A stretch of 64,000 nucleotides of DNA from a virus, in the IMG/VR virus record IMGVR_UViG_3300031463_000006, positions 1 through 64,000 of that record. One strand, written 5' to 3'. Below are positions 1 to 9,354 of the stretch, one piece after another. The notes beneath the pieces are model-generated. The model made no database searches. It was given only the letters and a program-made list of their open reading frames with translations, and was not told the origin of the DNA. Numbering within the stretch: the stretch's first letter is position 1; the number at the start of each line of letters is the position of its first letter. Position numbers and translations under genes: made by a program.

Positions 1-1837
1 TAACACCACCTGCACGTGCACGATCGATGCTTTGCCATGTTGCCCGATACAACTCTGCCGCCGTAGTTGCGAAGCCATCGAAGAACACCAAATATGGTGC
101 GGCATCGAACGCATTGTATGGATGCGGGGCATCGAATGGCACACCGAATTCACCAAGCGATGATGGCGGCACACCGATCAAAAAGAACGCGCGGAACTCG
201 GTATAGTTGAGGTTCAGCTTGAACCGATCTTCTATACGCAACCCATATTGGATTGCCGCAGGCGTAAATACTGCGCCAGACACGTCGCCAACAATAGGCA
301 AGCCAACCTGAAATCCAGGGCCTCGCACGTTTGCAACCTCGAGCGTAAGCACTCCCGGATGCGGTACCGGCGAGCCAATCGGCGCCGCAACAAGTGTACT
401 CGTAACGCGCGCGGTTGTGTGCGTTCCTCCGTTGTCTTGCACGACGAGCTCACCGTCGAAGAATTCGCCAACTTTGGCGCCGCTCATTAGCAGTCCATCG
501 AAATCGTAAGCATAACGGGAAAGGTCCAGCGGATTACCTGGACTGCCATCGCAGTATAATCCCGGCAATAATGCGCTGCCAACTTCTCGCAGGCAAATCT
601 CAGCTCCCCATGGCGCCCAAATACGATTGCCGATGCGTCGAATTGCGTTTGGGCTCACCACATCGGCAATTTCTGCGATGCGCTTTCGGTAACTATCATC
701 GTCTTCATTTGGTGCCCGGTCGATGCCTCGTTCCGCGCCAAGCGCATCAAGCACGCCGATTGCTCCAGGTGTTGCAACGCCTGTGTTTGCAATGCAAAGC
801 CCCATACCTTCGGCCCAAGGAACGATGCGCCAAGCAGCCGTTTCCAACTCGGGCGTGAGTTTGCCCGTATCGGTTACGTCTTCGACGGGGAACGTTGCAC
901 TTGATTGTACGCCAACAATGGGGCCGATGGTACCGGCACTTGCTTGGAATGCGCCGTTATTATGCTCAACGATAATATACCAAGGCGGCCCGCTTGTGCT
1001 TACAGCAAGCACAATTCCTCGTGCGATGAGGGTTGGCCCTAACGTGTCGTATTGTTCGACCGTCTCGCCGATGACGAACGAACCTGCCGGCACCGTGCTG
1101 ACAGATCGTCCAACAAAGGTGCCTGCAAGTAGTGCTACGCCACCATGCGGTACGCTCGGGTCGGCTCGCTCATACCCGACAATACGCCGCACGACCCCGC
1201 TATTCGCGCCACCGACGAACTCGAGGTATTGCCCGACATGTTCTGGCACAATCACATCGGGTTCTGGTTGCACTTGTAGTCGAGCAACCGATGGTGTTTG
1301 CACAACGGTTGCTCGAGTATTCTGAAACGTTGCACCTGGTTGATAGATGCCGCGTAGCTTTCCCGGTGCGATGTTTGCGTCACCGAAGCTAGGGCGCATC
1401 GAAACAACATGCGCCGTCAATGGCCCCGTTTCGCCCGGAAGAAACGTTAAGTCGCGCGTAAGCGTAAACCTACGCCCCGTGCGCACTTCGATGCCGCCAG
1501 TTTCCCCGGCATCAATCTCGACTTCTTCGAATAGGACAGCGCCTGCTCCAAGTGTCATCGGAAGGTCTGCCCGGTGTGTTCGCGTAAACTGCACTTCCAA
1601 CGTTGCGAACACTTGTCCCATTGCTGGCGGCGCAGTTTGACCCGACCATGGTCGAATGTACAACGCTTGCGTCGTGCGATTGATGGCCTCATCAACTCGC
1701 TGCATTACGGCAAGCAATGCTTCGAAAGCTTCGAGCCCGGAACCATATCCGGCCTCGAAGAACGGTCGAAGATACTCTGGATCGGCCGCCGATTTGAGTA
1801 CCGCGAGCAATTCTTCGAACGTATACGCGCCAGCCAT
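1..1837 (-). CDS. Baseplate J-like protein, large paralogue (partial, C-terminus beyond the left edge)
   Basis: The frame stays open to base 1, so about 612 N-terminal residues are visible and the end is missing. The ATG shares its A with the upstream TGA (TGATG). Near residue 380 the sequence NEDDDSYRKRIAEI followed by an arginine-rich stretch and a hydrophobic strand matches the core signature of the phage baseplate J/gp47 wedge family. That family joins the baseplate hub to the tail fibres. The first 370 residues are much longer than in P2 gpJ, so extra domains are present. It directly follows a second, smaller J-like gene, giving two paralogues in tandem. Family assignment is fairly firm; the division of labour between the two is unknown. 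Confidence 0.75.
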   Translation of the reverse strand, partial: MAGAYTFEELLAVLKSAADPEYLRPFFEAGYGSGLEAFEALLAVMQRVDEAINRTTQALYIRPWSGQTAPPAMGQVFATLEVQFTRTHRADLPMTLGAGAVLFEEVEIDAGETGGIEVRTGRRFTLTRDLTFLPGETGPLTAHVVSMRPSFGDANIAPGKLRGIYQPGATFQNTRATVVQTPSVARLQVQPEPDVIVPEHVGQYLEFVGGANSGVVRRIVGYERADPSVPHGGVALLAGTFVGRSVSTVPAGSFVIGETVEQYDTLGPTLIARGIVLAVSTSGPPWYIIVEHNNGAFQASAGTIGPIVGVQSSATFPVEDVTDTGKLTPELETAAWRIVPWAEGMGLCIANTGVATPGAIGVLDALGAERGIDRAPNEDDDSYRKRIAEIADVVSPNAIRRIGNRIWAPWGAEICLREVGSALLPGLYCDGSPGNPLDLSRYAYDFDGLLMSGAKVGEFFDGELVVQDNGGTHTTARVTSTLVAAPIGSPVPHPGVLTLEVANVRGPGFQVGLPIVGDVSGAVFTPAAIQYGLRIEDRFKLNLNYTEFRAFFLIGVPPSSLGEFGVPFDAPHPYNAFDAAPYLVFFDGFATTAAELYRATWQSIDRARAGGV

Positions 1838-2949
1838 CAAACCACCGTTACATTTGCGAACCTTGTGCGTAGCGTCTTGCCGGCGTCTGGTACCAAATCA
1901 CCGGCCGGCGCGATAATGCTGTCCTGGGTGACGATAAGCCCTGCGCTTGTGAATCGTTTGAGCACTGCATATAGATCGGCGCGCAATAGTGTCTGGCCAA
2001 CACCAAGCGAATTAATGTATTCTGCTACAGCGGCGCGAATGTTCTCCGTGAGCAACGTTGTGTTGACGTTACCACCGAATGTTAGTTTGAGTTGTACATC
2101 GATGAGCTGAGGCGCGACCGTTCCAATCACGACGGCGATTCCTGCGGCGCGATACTCGTCAAGCGCGGCAAGCACGGTTGCCGCAAGTGCCGTGGAACTC
2201 GAGCCCGAACTATCCGCTGCTTGAAGCATTACGACGCGCGCCGGACGTGGATCGGCTGTCAACACTTCTTCGGCTTTCGCACTAACTACACCATTAACTG
2301 TCAATGCTCCGAATTCAATTGCCGACAGTGTTCCGCGGCGCGCGGTGTTCCAGAATTTGCGTATGCGTTCTCGGAATGTATCATCATCTTCGGCTTCTTC
2401 GCCGCCGGCGGTTGGCGCATCGTTGTTTACTTGCAACGTTGTATCCCAAAGCGCACTTGGCTTCGCGATTTGGCGAATTTGATTTGCGCCAACTTGCGAC
2501 GTCTTCCCCGCTTGTGTTGCGCGTACTTCGGCAGTTGCCGTTAGATCGGTTGCGCCGAAAGTTGCGCTTGTCGTTGTAACATACTCAATACCATTTAGCG
2601 TCAACAGTGTTGTGTTGATTGGTACTGAACCCGCACCGGCGGCGGTTGATGCGCGAAAGAATCTAACTGTTCCGAGTGCAGGCGATGCACCTTTGCGCGT
2701 CAACCCATATCGATCGAATGCGTAACGATCCAAATCTTCATCGTATGCGCCATCAAGCAACAACGAATTGATTGCTTGAATCAATGATAATACGATCTGA
2801 TAACCTACGACCGATGCGATACCAACAAACAGATTCACATCGCTTCCTGCGATGTCTACTTGCGCGGGATCGATCTTCGATGCGCGTGTCAACACATAGG
2901 TTCGTGCGAGCGAGTACAAATCCAAGCGGCTCGGGAAATCGGCAGGCAT
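1837..2949 (-). CDS. Baseplate J-like wedge protein
   Basis: 370 residues, close to the usual size of baseplate J. The motif EEAEDDDTFRERIRKFWNTA near residues 185-205 is the family signature, followed by the expected alpha/beta part (ALTVNGVVSAKAEEV) and a C-terminal strand region with VIGTVAPQLIDVQLKL. It should form part of the wedge that links the hub to the fibres and triggers sheath contraction. It lies between the gp25-like gene and the larger J paralogue, the order seen in many myoviruses. Start is the ATG at 2949. Confidence 0.85.
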   Translation of the reverse strand: MPADFPSRLDLYSLARTYVLTRASKIDPAQVDIAGSDVNLFVGIASVVGYQIVLSLIQAINSLLLDGAYDEDLDRYAFDRYGLTRKGASPALGTVRFFRASTAAGAGSVPINTTLLTLNGIEYVTTTSATFGATDLTATAEVRATQAGKTSQVGANQIRQIAKPSALWDTTLQVNNDAPTAGGEEAEDDDTFRERIRKFWNTARRGTLSAIEFGALTVNGVVSAKAEEVLTADPRPARVVMLQAADSSGSSSTALAATVLAALDEYRAAGIAVVIGTVAPQLIDVQLKLTFGGNVNTTLLTENIRAAVAEYINSLGVGQTLLRADLYAVLKRFTSAGLIVTQDSIIAPAGDLVPDAGKTLRTRFANVTVV

Positions 2950-2956
2950 GGTTCAC

Positions 2957-3844
2957 TCATACTGGTGCAAAGGGTATCTCGAAGGCAACGTTGCCTTGCG
3001 TTCCTGCAATACGCACTTTGATTTGGAATACCGTCACGTTCGGATTCTTCTTGTCGGTAACAACTTGCACCTTTACTGCTTCAACATCTGGTTCTTGACC
3101 GATTTGTCGTTCGGCTTCGGCTGCAAGTTGTTGTCGTACTCCGGCAATAGACAAATGTTTGCCGTATGATGGCACACCGATTCCGTATTCTGGTAGCGTA
3201 GGAAACGCGCCTTTGCGTGTAAGTAGTCTTCGGAAGATGCGCTTCTTGATCTGTGGAATGCCATGATCGAACGCATAATCGCCATCGCTACCGACGGGAA
3301 TAACACCAAGCGCAAGCGGGTCGCCTGCTTGCGGCAACGGATCTAGCTGCGCCGTATACGTACTCGGGTTCGCAAAGTCGCGAGAAGGTACAGGATCGGC
3401 AAGCGACGCTTGTCGTAGCTCACGATACACGCCAGCAAACGATGCGCTCGATTTGTTTGGATCCAGTAAGTTGCCGCTCGTTGTAACGAGCTGGTTGCAT
3501 GCAACGATGTACATCGCGCCCCACGGGGAAAAAGGACGATCGACTGTCACATCGAGAACCGAACCAAACGATTCGGGGATCGCAGCTTGCTCAACAAGCA
3601 CGGCGCGCACGTCGCGCGTGGGTTGCCCATCGCGGCCGCTGGAACCAGCAATCGCAGTGATTGTGTAGCGTTCGGGATTCGATGCATCGGTTGGCGTAAG
3701 AAGGCGAGTGAATAGTGGAGCCTCGTTGAAGAACAATCGCACCACATTTTCGCGCACGGCAAGCGCGCGTTGCAACTGCAACGCGACACCACTACCGCTG
3801 CCCCATGGCCCGGCTCCCCACGGTAGCATCCCCCATCCGGTCAT
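2957..3844 (-). CDS. Baseplate wedge protein with gp25/GpW-like C-terminal domain
   Basis: 295 residues. The N-terminus is Gly/Trp-rich (MTGWGMLPWGAGPWGSGSG), then comes a beta-rich domain of unknown type. The C-terminal ~110 residues carry KKRIFRRLLTRKGAFPTLPE and a GIGVPSY segment, the pattern of the gp25/GpW wedge family, in which an R/L-rich helix precedes a small beta sheet. Position immediately before the J genes supports a wedge role. It starts with an ATGA overlap on the preceding gene. The N-terminal ~170 residues are extra compared with a minimal gp25 protein, so this may be a fusion. Confidence 0.7.
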   Translation of the reverse strand: MTGWGMLPWGAGPWGSGSGVALQLQRALAVRENVVRLFFNEAPLFTRLLTPTDASNPERYTITAIAGSSGRDGQPTRDVRAVLVEQAAIPESFGSVLDVTVDRPFSPWGAMYIVACNQLVTTSGNLLDPNKSSASFAGVYRELRQASLADPVPSRDFANPSTYTAQLDPLPQAGDPLALGVIPVGSDGDYAFDHGIPQIKKRIFRRLLTRKGAFPTLPEYGIGVPSYGKHLSIAGVRQQLAAEAERQIGQEPDVEAVKVQVVTDKKNPNVTVFQIKVRIAGTQGNVAFEIPFAPV

Positions 3845-4635
3845 GGCGTCGCCTTTACCTCGAACGAGAAGTCACCGTCTGTAAGCATGCCCCACGAATC
3901 TGCGCGATACATGCGGAACCCGTTGACCGTTTCGGAATCAGCGTATGCTTGCCCGTTCGTGCCGCGTAGCGACGGAATGACGGCATAGTTTGCGTTCGGC
4001 ATGGGTCGCGCAAACACAACATCAACAACACCTGTCGAAATCCAAACTGCGCCGGCAATGTTGAACCCTTGCACAACCGTTGCTGGCCCACCAATCGCAA
4101 CTGCGACGCGCCCGCATGCCCAAGATTTCCCTTTGTAGATGCGCTTGAGAACCTCTTGCCATCGTTGCCGTTCCTGCGCCCAACCTCGAGCGTTGCCAAG
4201 CGGGAACACGGCGTCGGGCACGTTGTGTTCGGTCGTCTCGCGAAACGCCATTTCTCGCCGCGGTAGTTCGGCAGGGTCGCTCGCAAGCGCGTTGAGTGTC
4301 GGCCCGGCATAGAACGTTATGCGTGCGATGTCGTCTGGAAGCGCGCCAAGTCCAGCACCCGAATCGACGACAACCTGTACATAGTAGGTGCCTTCGATGT
4401 CGATCGGCTGCATCTGTGTGATGGGTGCATTCGGCGCCGTGAGCAACGCAACCGACTGTGTGCCGAGTGCGATGTCGACCGTCTTGTCAATGATGCTCCA
4501 CTGATACGCGAGATATGGCCCGCCAATCGCTGTGAGCTGCACGGGGAACCCAAGCACGAGATCTTCTCGTGCACGTCCAGGCACACCCATCGGTGCGCCA
4601 GAGCCTGGTTGATCGATTTGAATCTGCACTGACAT
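3841..4635 (-). CDS. Baseplate/tail-fibre-like protein of unknown fold
   Basis: 264 residues. Residues ~1-110 look like a beta-sandwich of Ig type (SIIDKTVDIALGTQSVALL, GTYYVQVVVDSGAG). The C-terminal ~90 residues (VWISTGVVDVVFARPMPNAN, then NGFRMYRADSWG) resemble the small distal domains of phage tail fibres, where 'TG.VTVTFA.PMPN.NY' stretches recur. The product therefore probably projects from the baseplate. It overlaps the next gene by 4 bases (ATGA). I do not recognise a named family; the fibre assignment is inference from the C-terminal pattern and neighbours. Confidence 0.5.
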   Translation of the reverse strand: MSVQIQIDQPGSGAPMGVPGRAREDLVLGFPVQLTAIGGPYLAYQWSIIDKTVDIALGTQSVALLTAPNAPITQMQPIDIEGTYYVQVVVDSGAGLGALPDDIARITFYAGPTLNALASDPAELPRREMAFRETTEHNVPDAVFPLGNARGWAQERQRWQEVLKRIYKGKSWACGRVAVAIGGPATVVQGFNIAGAVWISTGVVDVVFARPMPNANYAVIPSLRGTNGQAYADSETVNGFRMYRADSWGMLTDGDFSFEVKATP

Positions 4636-4702
4636 GCGACGAGCTTACCACGTCTTGCCGCCCGACGAACGTTCCACCGCACGACCATGACGCGCCCCGT
4701 GA

Positions 4703-4731
4703 GCGACAACCCATGCCGACTCGGTTGTCGC
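4703..4731 (-). other. Intergenic hairpin
   Basis: Perfect 9-bp inverted repeat GCGACAACC / GGTTGTCGC with an 11-base loop, in the 127-base gap between two baseplate genes. There is no following U-run, so it is not a classical intrinsic terminator; it could protect or attenuate transcript ends. Nothing else is visible in the gap (4636-4762). Confidence 0.4.
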
Positions 4732-4762
4732 GTTCTCGGGCCAATTCCGCCCGACGGCGCCG

Positions 4763-5059
4763 TCAGTAGTCGCGATCCTCGGCGCTTGCGTTGCCCGTGC
4801 TTTTCTTCCCGCCACCAAACGACACTTCGGCCTCGAGCGGGTCGCTCAAGTCGCACTTGAGCGCAAGCGAGAAATTGAACGGCAGGGGCAACGAGAAGTT
4901 TGGGAAGGGAATGTTCAGCGCAAAATGGATGCTGAATGATGGCGGAATCTTGAACCCGCAAATGTCAGCCGCCGTCGGGCTTGGCGGGAAACTGATGTCA
5001 GCCTGCACGATGGCTTGATCTTCAGGCGGCGGAGCATCAGGCGGTGGAGGCGAACCCAT
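4763..5059 (-). CDS. Small proline-rich baseplate-region protein
   Basis: 98 residues, starting MGSPPPPDAPPPEDQAI and then a run of beta-strand-like, Phe/Pro-rich repeats (FSIHFALNIPFPNFSLPLPF). Small proteins of this composition sit beside the spike gene in other phages, and the position just downstream of the spike suggests a spike-tip or spike-associated role. No family is recognised. The plausible ATG and the absence of another good frame support a real gene. Confidence 0.5.
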   Translation of the reverse strand: MGSPPPPDAPPPEDQAIVQADISFPPSPTAADICGFKIPPSFSIHFALNIPFPNFSLPLPFNFSLALKCDLSDPLEAEVSFGGGKKSTGNASAEDRDY

Positions 5060-5071
5060 GATGCATTATCC

Positions 5072-6127
5072 TCATCCGGCCAGAAAGCCAGCGCAACCGA
5101 TCCCAGGCATGAGCTGCCCTTGCCCCGGCACACCTGGCGGCTTCAACGTTGCGCTTGTGAATGCGCCGAATAGTGCAGCCGCAACGGCCGCATTGAGCGA
5201 TGAATGCGCAGCAACTGATGCGCCAGGTGCAATACACGAAGCTGAAAATGCCGGATCAACAAACAACGCCGAAAGTGCATTCGGTGTAACAGGATTTGGA
5301 AGCGTTAACATAAGCAGCCCAAGCGTATTCATGATCTGCGCAAGCAGATTGCAGAATGCTTCGGTTGTCAAGACGTGTTCAACGGCCGTAATGATGCTTT
5401 GCCCTGCCGCCGTTACAGCGAACGTGCTTGGTACCTGAAGCACACTTTGTGGATTGCTTCCGCCACCATCACCAGAAAGTGTCAATTGTGCGTTGCCGAT
5501 GGCGAGATTGAATCGCTTGGCATTCATGTCGAGTTGCAACACTATATCGCCATCGCCATTTTGAAAGCCGAACACGTCTGGCGACATTTGAAGCACGTTC
5601 TTTGCCGAGTCGCGCAACGTGACGTTGCCCTGTCCCGAAAGTAGCAAAAATGCTCCCGCGGCCGCGCTTCGTACCATGACCGAAGCTCCCGATTCGATCG
5701 TGAGCGCAGTGCGCGTGCGAAACACGGCAAAGCTATTCTTCGTCGGGTCTGCGCCGGCAACGCTATCGAATGGGAAGGCGTCATAGGCATTGTTCAGCCG
5801 CGCGATGATGACGGCACCCGCACGAAAGTGTCCCTCTGGAATCGCAACCAGCACCTCGTCGCCTGGAACCAGCGGGAAAAAACACGCCTCGCCCGGGCCA
5901 GCGAAAAGTTGCCCTACGCGGCAACGAATCGGCGTGTCGTAGGGCTTGAGCAACACGTTCGCGTATACCTGCCCGTCATCGCGATCAAACTCAATTGCTT
6001 GTTCGTCTTCACCGGCACCCGCTTCATCGACGACGCCATATGAGATCCAAACACGCGGATCGATGCCCGGTACAGCGAACGCTTGTGCCAGCGTTGTTTG
6101 ATCGGTCTGTCGCCCCGTCGGAAACAT
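5072..6127 (-). CDS. Baseplate spike protein (gpV/gp5-like)
   Basis: 351 residues from the ATG at 6127, which overlaps the upstream TGA as TGATG (a TTG one codon earlier is possible but does not fit the local rule). Residues ~20-130 form an OB-like region with GQLFAGPGEACFFPLVPGDE and VLVAIPEGHFRAGAVIIARL, the pattern of gpV/gp5 spike OB domains. Residues ~150-230 are repetitive short strands (ASVMVRSAAAGAFLLLSGQG), as expected for a trimeric beta-helical needle. The Gly/Pro-rich C-terminus may cap the tip. It punctures the host envelope and sits on the hub encoded just upstream. Confidence 0.8.
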   Translation of the reverse strand: MFPTGRQTDQTTLAQAFAVPGIDPRVWISYGVVDEAGAGEDEQAIEFDRDDGQVYANVLLKPYDTPIRCRVGQLFAGPGEACFFPLVPGDEVLVAIPEGHFRAGAVIIARLNNAYDAFPFDSVAGADPTKNSFAVFRTRTALTIESGASVMVRSAAAGAFLLLSGQGNVTLRDSAKNVLQMSPDVFGFQNGDGDIVLQLDMNAKRFNLAIGNAQLTLSGDGGGSNPQSVLQVPSTFAVTAAGQSIITAVEHVLTTEAFCNLLAQIMNTLGLLMLTLPNPVTPNALSALFVDPAFSASCIAPGASVAAHSSLNAAVAAALFGAFTSATLKPPGVPGQGQLMPGIGCAGFLAG

Positions 6128-7920
6128 CAATCCTTGCCTCCCCCTCGCAGCAAACTGGCGATGCTAAAGTTGTGCGCGGCATCGATGATCGTGCGCAAGA
6201 TGCTCTCTGGCGATTGCCCGGGATCTGGTTCTTCGCCGCGCGGTAGGCTATCACCGCGTAGCTCGATGTAGTTGATTGCTGTGATAGCAATGTCCAATCC
6301 GCGTTCGATATCCCATCCGAAGTCGATGCGCTTTACGCGAAAGTATGGCTGCATCACCGCGTTCTGTCGCGCAACACCATACGCTTGCGCGAACTCGTCT
6401 GTGTAACCAAGCTTGCGCATGTATTCGGCCGCTCGAGCTTCCGTCGTTTGTGCTTGTTCTACTTCCGACGCGATGTTTAGCTGCGCCGTCTGTACATCTT
6501 CTGTTACCTCGAATTGAATGGTATCCCCTGCTTTCAGATCAAGCACATCAGGATCAAGTGCACTGCCGCCGAACGAACCAAGATCTCGCGTGCGCAGGTT
6601 TAGCTCGATCTCGTTGCGACCAAGTTGTTCGTAGATCGCTTGCGCAATTTTGCGCAATGTAGATAGGTCTTCGATACCAGGAAAGAAAAATTGCGCGATC
6701 GTTTCGTCGGGCAAGATCACGCCAGGAAGCCCGCGTTCCAATCGCTCCGCCTTAAACGGATAGCGCACTACAAGGTATCGCTTAAGCTTCGTGCTGTAGC
6801 TGCGCACCTCGATTGTCTTTGGCCCGGCAACCGTGTACTTTCGCTTCATTGAGAATTCGGCAACGTTGCGCCCATAAACGAACAATCGATACGGTAGCGC
6901 TCGTCCATTAACGCCTTCGCGCGCGTAGGGATCTTCTTCTCGCTTTGGGAATTTGTTCGAGTAGATGGTGCGCGGCATCTGAATGATGAGCGTACTTGTC
7001 ATTCCATCAAATCGCACGACCAATCCAAGGTGCGCCGCAATGTCCGACAAGTAATCGAGCACCGACATCTTACCGCCCATCATACCGGGCGGACCGAACG
7101 GCGTTCGAAAGCTCGCTTTCTGCGCCGCAGATTGATATGCCGGTGCTTGCGTTCCTGCCGGTAGATACTGCACGCTGATGCCCGCAAACTGTGGGAACAC
7201 GGCAAGATACTTCGCGAACGCCTTGTCGAGCGGTAGCTTCGGATCGATCGTCAACATCGGCGGCGCCTCGGTATCGATCAAAATCGATCCGTTGTCTCGG
7301 CATTGAAGACGCACAATCGGTGCGCCTTCGCTCCAAACAACTTCCCACTCGTCAACCCAACCACTAAATCGTAGGTTCGTTCGTTGTCTGCCAAAGCCGT
7401 CGACGTATTCGGTCGGAATAATGTTCAGGGGTTCTCGTTCGCCCGTCGATGTCGTGCGTGTTTGCCCGGCAATTCCCGCCGCAAAATCACTCGCCGTTAC
7501 GGTGCCGAGGTAGAAGTCAACGGCTACACCTCGCACCATGCGCGGTTCGACCGGCAAGTCGCTGAACGCAATTTCCAAGGTAAGCGTGCTTGCTGTGCGA
7601 ATACCGTTGATCGCGAGCGTTGCGCGAAGCGGAATGATGCCCGTTATCGGTTGCGTCATCGAATCGCCACCGATGCTAAGCAGCGATGGGCGCAGCTTGC
7701 TTGGCTTCTCGGTGGAACCTTTCGGTACAAGAACAATCTTTCCGCCCTCGTCTTTCATGTCCAATGCAAGCGGATACTTGTTGGACAATCGCGACACGGG
7801 CTTTATATACGGCATGCGATTGAATCGCTTGCGTTTCGGATCATCGAATCGTACTACGAAACTAACGCGAGCGCTTGGATAGTAACTTTGCTCGGGATAC
7901 TCCAATTCGCCCGTCGTCAT
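6127..7920 (-). CDS. Baseplate hub protein (gpD/gp27-like)
   Basis: 597 residues. The segment LPLDKAFAKYLAVFPQFAG is the short alpha-helical signature often seen in gpD/gp27-type hub proteins, and FSGWVDEWEVVWSEGAPIVR followed by LQCRDNGSILID is the usual beta-barrel part. The hub is a tail-tube-like trimer that joins the tube to the spike. It lies between the LysM protein and the spike, the standard order. It is longer than P2 gpD (about 390 residues), so it has extra domains, probably in the middle (residues 240-420). Position and pattern give fairly good support. Confidence 0.7.
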   Translation of the reverse strand: MTTGELEYPEQSYYPSARVSFVVRFDDPKRKRFNRMPYIKPVSRLSNKYPLALDMKDEGGKIVLVPKGSTEKPSKLRPSLLSIGGDSMTQPITGIIPLRATLAINGIRTASTLTLEIAFSDLPVEPRMVRGVAVDFYLGTVTASDFAAGIAGQTRTTSTGEREPLNIIPTEYVDGFGRQRTNLRFSGWVDEWEVVWSEGAPIVRLQCRDNGSILIDTEAPPMLTIDPKLPLDKAFAKYLAVFPQFAGISVQYLPAGTQAPAYQSAAQKASFRTPFGPPGMMGGKMSVLDYLSDIAAHLGLVVRFDGMTSTLIIQMPRTIYSNKFPKREEDPYAREGVNGRALPYRLFVYGRNVAEFSMKRKYTVAGPKTIEVRSYSTKLKRYLVVRYPFKAERLERGLPGVILPDETIAQFFFPGIEDLSTLRKIAQAIYEQLGRNEIELNLRTRDLGSFGGSALDPDVLDLKAGDTIQFEVTEDVQTAQLNIASEVEQAQTTEARAAEYMRKLGYTDEFAQAYGVARQNAVMQPYFRVKRIDFGWDIERGLDIAITAINYIELRGDSLPRGEEPDPGQSPESILRTIIDAAHNFSIASLLRGGGKD

Positions 7921-7927
7921 GCGTCAC

Positions 7928-9277
7928 CTACGGTGTATAAGGATATTGTTGACCAATTCCGTTCGGTAGCGTCGGATTCTGGGACAACGCCGGTTTGATT
8001 GGCGGCTTCGCCTTGCCAGCCTGTATTGCTCCAATTCCCTTGTATGGCGGAATGATCAACACCTTGCCAACTGGCGGCGTTGCCGTCTTGAACGAAAGGT
8101 TGTTTGCATAAGCGATGTCAGCAGCTCCGTCAGGCATTCCGTAAAATCGCTGACTGATACCGATGAGCGTATCGCCAGGACGCACGATGTACACGTCGGT
8201 TTGCATTTGTTCGCCACCGGTGTGCTTGTGCGGTTTTTGATATGGCCCAAGATTCTTCGTGCCTTTGCCATCGATGCCGGTTCCAGCCCGTTGTGCTTGC
8301 GTCGCGCGGAATTGTTCCCGCGCATTGCTTGCCTCGCGGGCAACGCGCATTGACGAATCCAAGCCACCCTTGAAGTAACTTGCTGTGCGAGTCAAGCTGC
8401 CGAGCCGTTGTTGCGTGTCGTAATAATCTGGCGGGGTTCGCGTACAATCGTCGTAGAACTTTATTGCCGATTGTACAGCGGTTGTCGCAATATCAATTGC
8501 TTGGTTCGTAACCTCGAACGGCAAGTTTGCAGCTTTGCCGATCAAATCACCAAGTGTGCGAACACGATTGCTGATTCGGTTGCATGATTGCGCAAAATCT
8601 CGCATGAGCTTACTTGGCGCACTAAGCATTGCATCCAATTGCTCCAACGAGAACGTGTTTGCGCTTCGTGGAATTGTACGCCTTGTCAACTGAATCTGTG
8701 TGTTGTTTACAGATTCGTCTACTGCAAGCAGAACGAGATCAAGCGAGTTGAGTGACTGCGTTGCCGCACCATCGTTTCGAAGTGCAACGCGATCTTGTCC
8801 GAGTCCACGCCCAATCCAATCCCACGTTACCTTCCAAACGATATCGTCAATGCGATCGTAAGCAAAATCCCAATCGCTTGCACGTCCTTGCCGACTGATT
8901 TGTTGCGGCGTAACAAATGGATTTTCGTTGTCAACGGCCCAAGTGACTTCGAGCAATACGCCGCTGCGAAAGATGTCCTCGAGCACAAGCGCGAGCGAAT
9001 GCGCGAACGCGAGCTTCATCGAGGAACCGCCCTCTTCGTAGATCGCAGGCGACCTAACAAGGCGTGTCGTGTTCCATTCGCCGCTCCATTGCGATTGCGC
9101 TTCGATCGGCCCGATGACTTGTTGTGACGCTTGCGCAATGTTGCCGGGATACCACGTCGTAACAAGCCGTTGCTTGCCCGGCCAGTTTGCACCGCGTTTA
9201 GGCAATCCCGCGCCAACAAGCCGAAGCGTTCGTTTACGCCCGGCCAACTCCTTGATGATGATCTCGCTACTTGCCAC
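7928..9277 (-). CDS. Tail protein with C-terminal LysM domain
   Basis: 449 residues. The C-terminal region contains a LysM domain (DVYIVRPGDTLIGISQRFYG, then ANNL and VLIIPP). LysM domains bind GlcNAc polymers, and in myoviruses such proteins (gp53/gpX-like) connect the end of the tail tube to the baseplate hub. The N-terminal ~150 residues are beta-rich and contain GEWNTTRLVRSPAIYEEG; the middle is helical (LMRDFAQSCNRISNRVRTLG). Its position between tape measure and hub fits this role. A short linker rich in Gly/Lys precedes the LysM domain. Confidence 0.75.
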   Translation of the reverse strand: MASSEIIIKELAGRKRTLRLVGAGLPKRGANWPGKQRLVTTWYPGNIAQASQQVIGPIEAQSQWSGEWNTTRLVRSPAIYEEGGSSMKLAFAHSLALVLEDIFRSGVLLEVTWAVDNENPFVTPQQISRQGRASDWDFAYDRIDDIVWKVTWDWIGRGLGQDRVALRNDGAATQSLNSLDLVLLAVDESVNNTQIQLTRRTIPRSANTFSLEQLDAMLSAPSKLMRDFAQSCNRISNRVRTLGDLIGKAANLPFEVTNQAIDIATTAVQSAIKFYDDCTRTPPDYYDTQQRLGSLTRTASYFKGGLDSSMRVAREASNAREQFRATQAQRAGTGIDGKGTKNLGPYQKPHKHTGGEQMQTDVYIVRPGDTLIGISQRFYGMPDGAADIAYANNLSFKTATPPVGKVLIIPPYKGIGAIQAGKAKPPIKPALSQNPTLPNGIGQQYPYTP

Positions 9278-9314
9278 GCCACAAGTTTACATCGGGCAAC
9301 GGCAAAGGCGAATA

Positions 9315-9341
9315 GCGACCGTGCTTCTTGTGAGCGGTCGC
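9315..9341 (-). other. Intergenic hairpin
   Basis: 7-bp perfect stem GCGACCG / CGGTCGC with a 13-base loop, just downstream of the acidic-protein gene (stop at 9355) and before the LysM gene. No U-run follows on the minus strand, so termination is uncertain. Confidence 0.35.
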
Positions 9342-9354
9342 TGATACAGATGCG

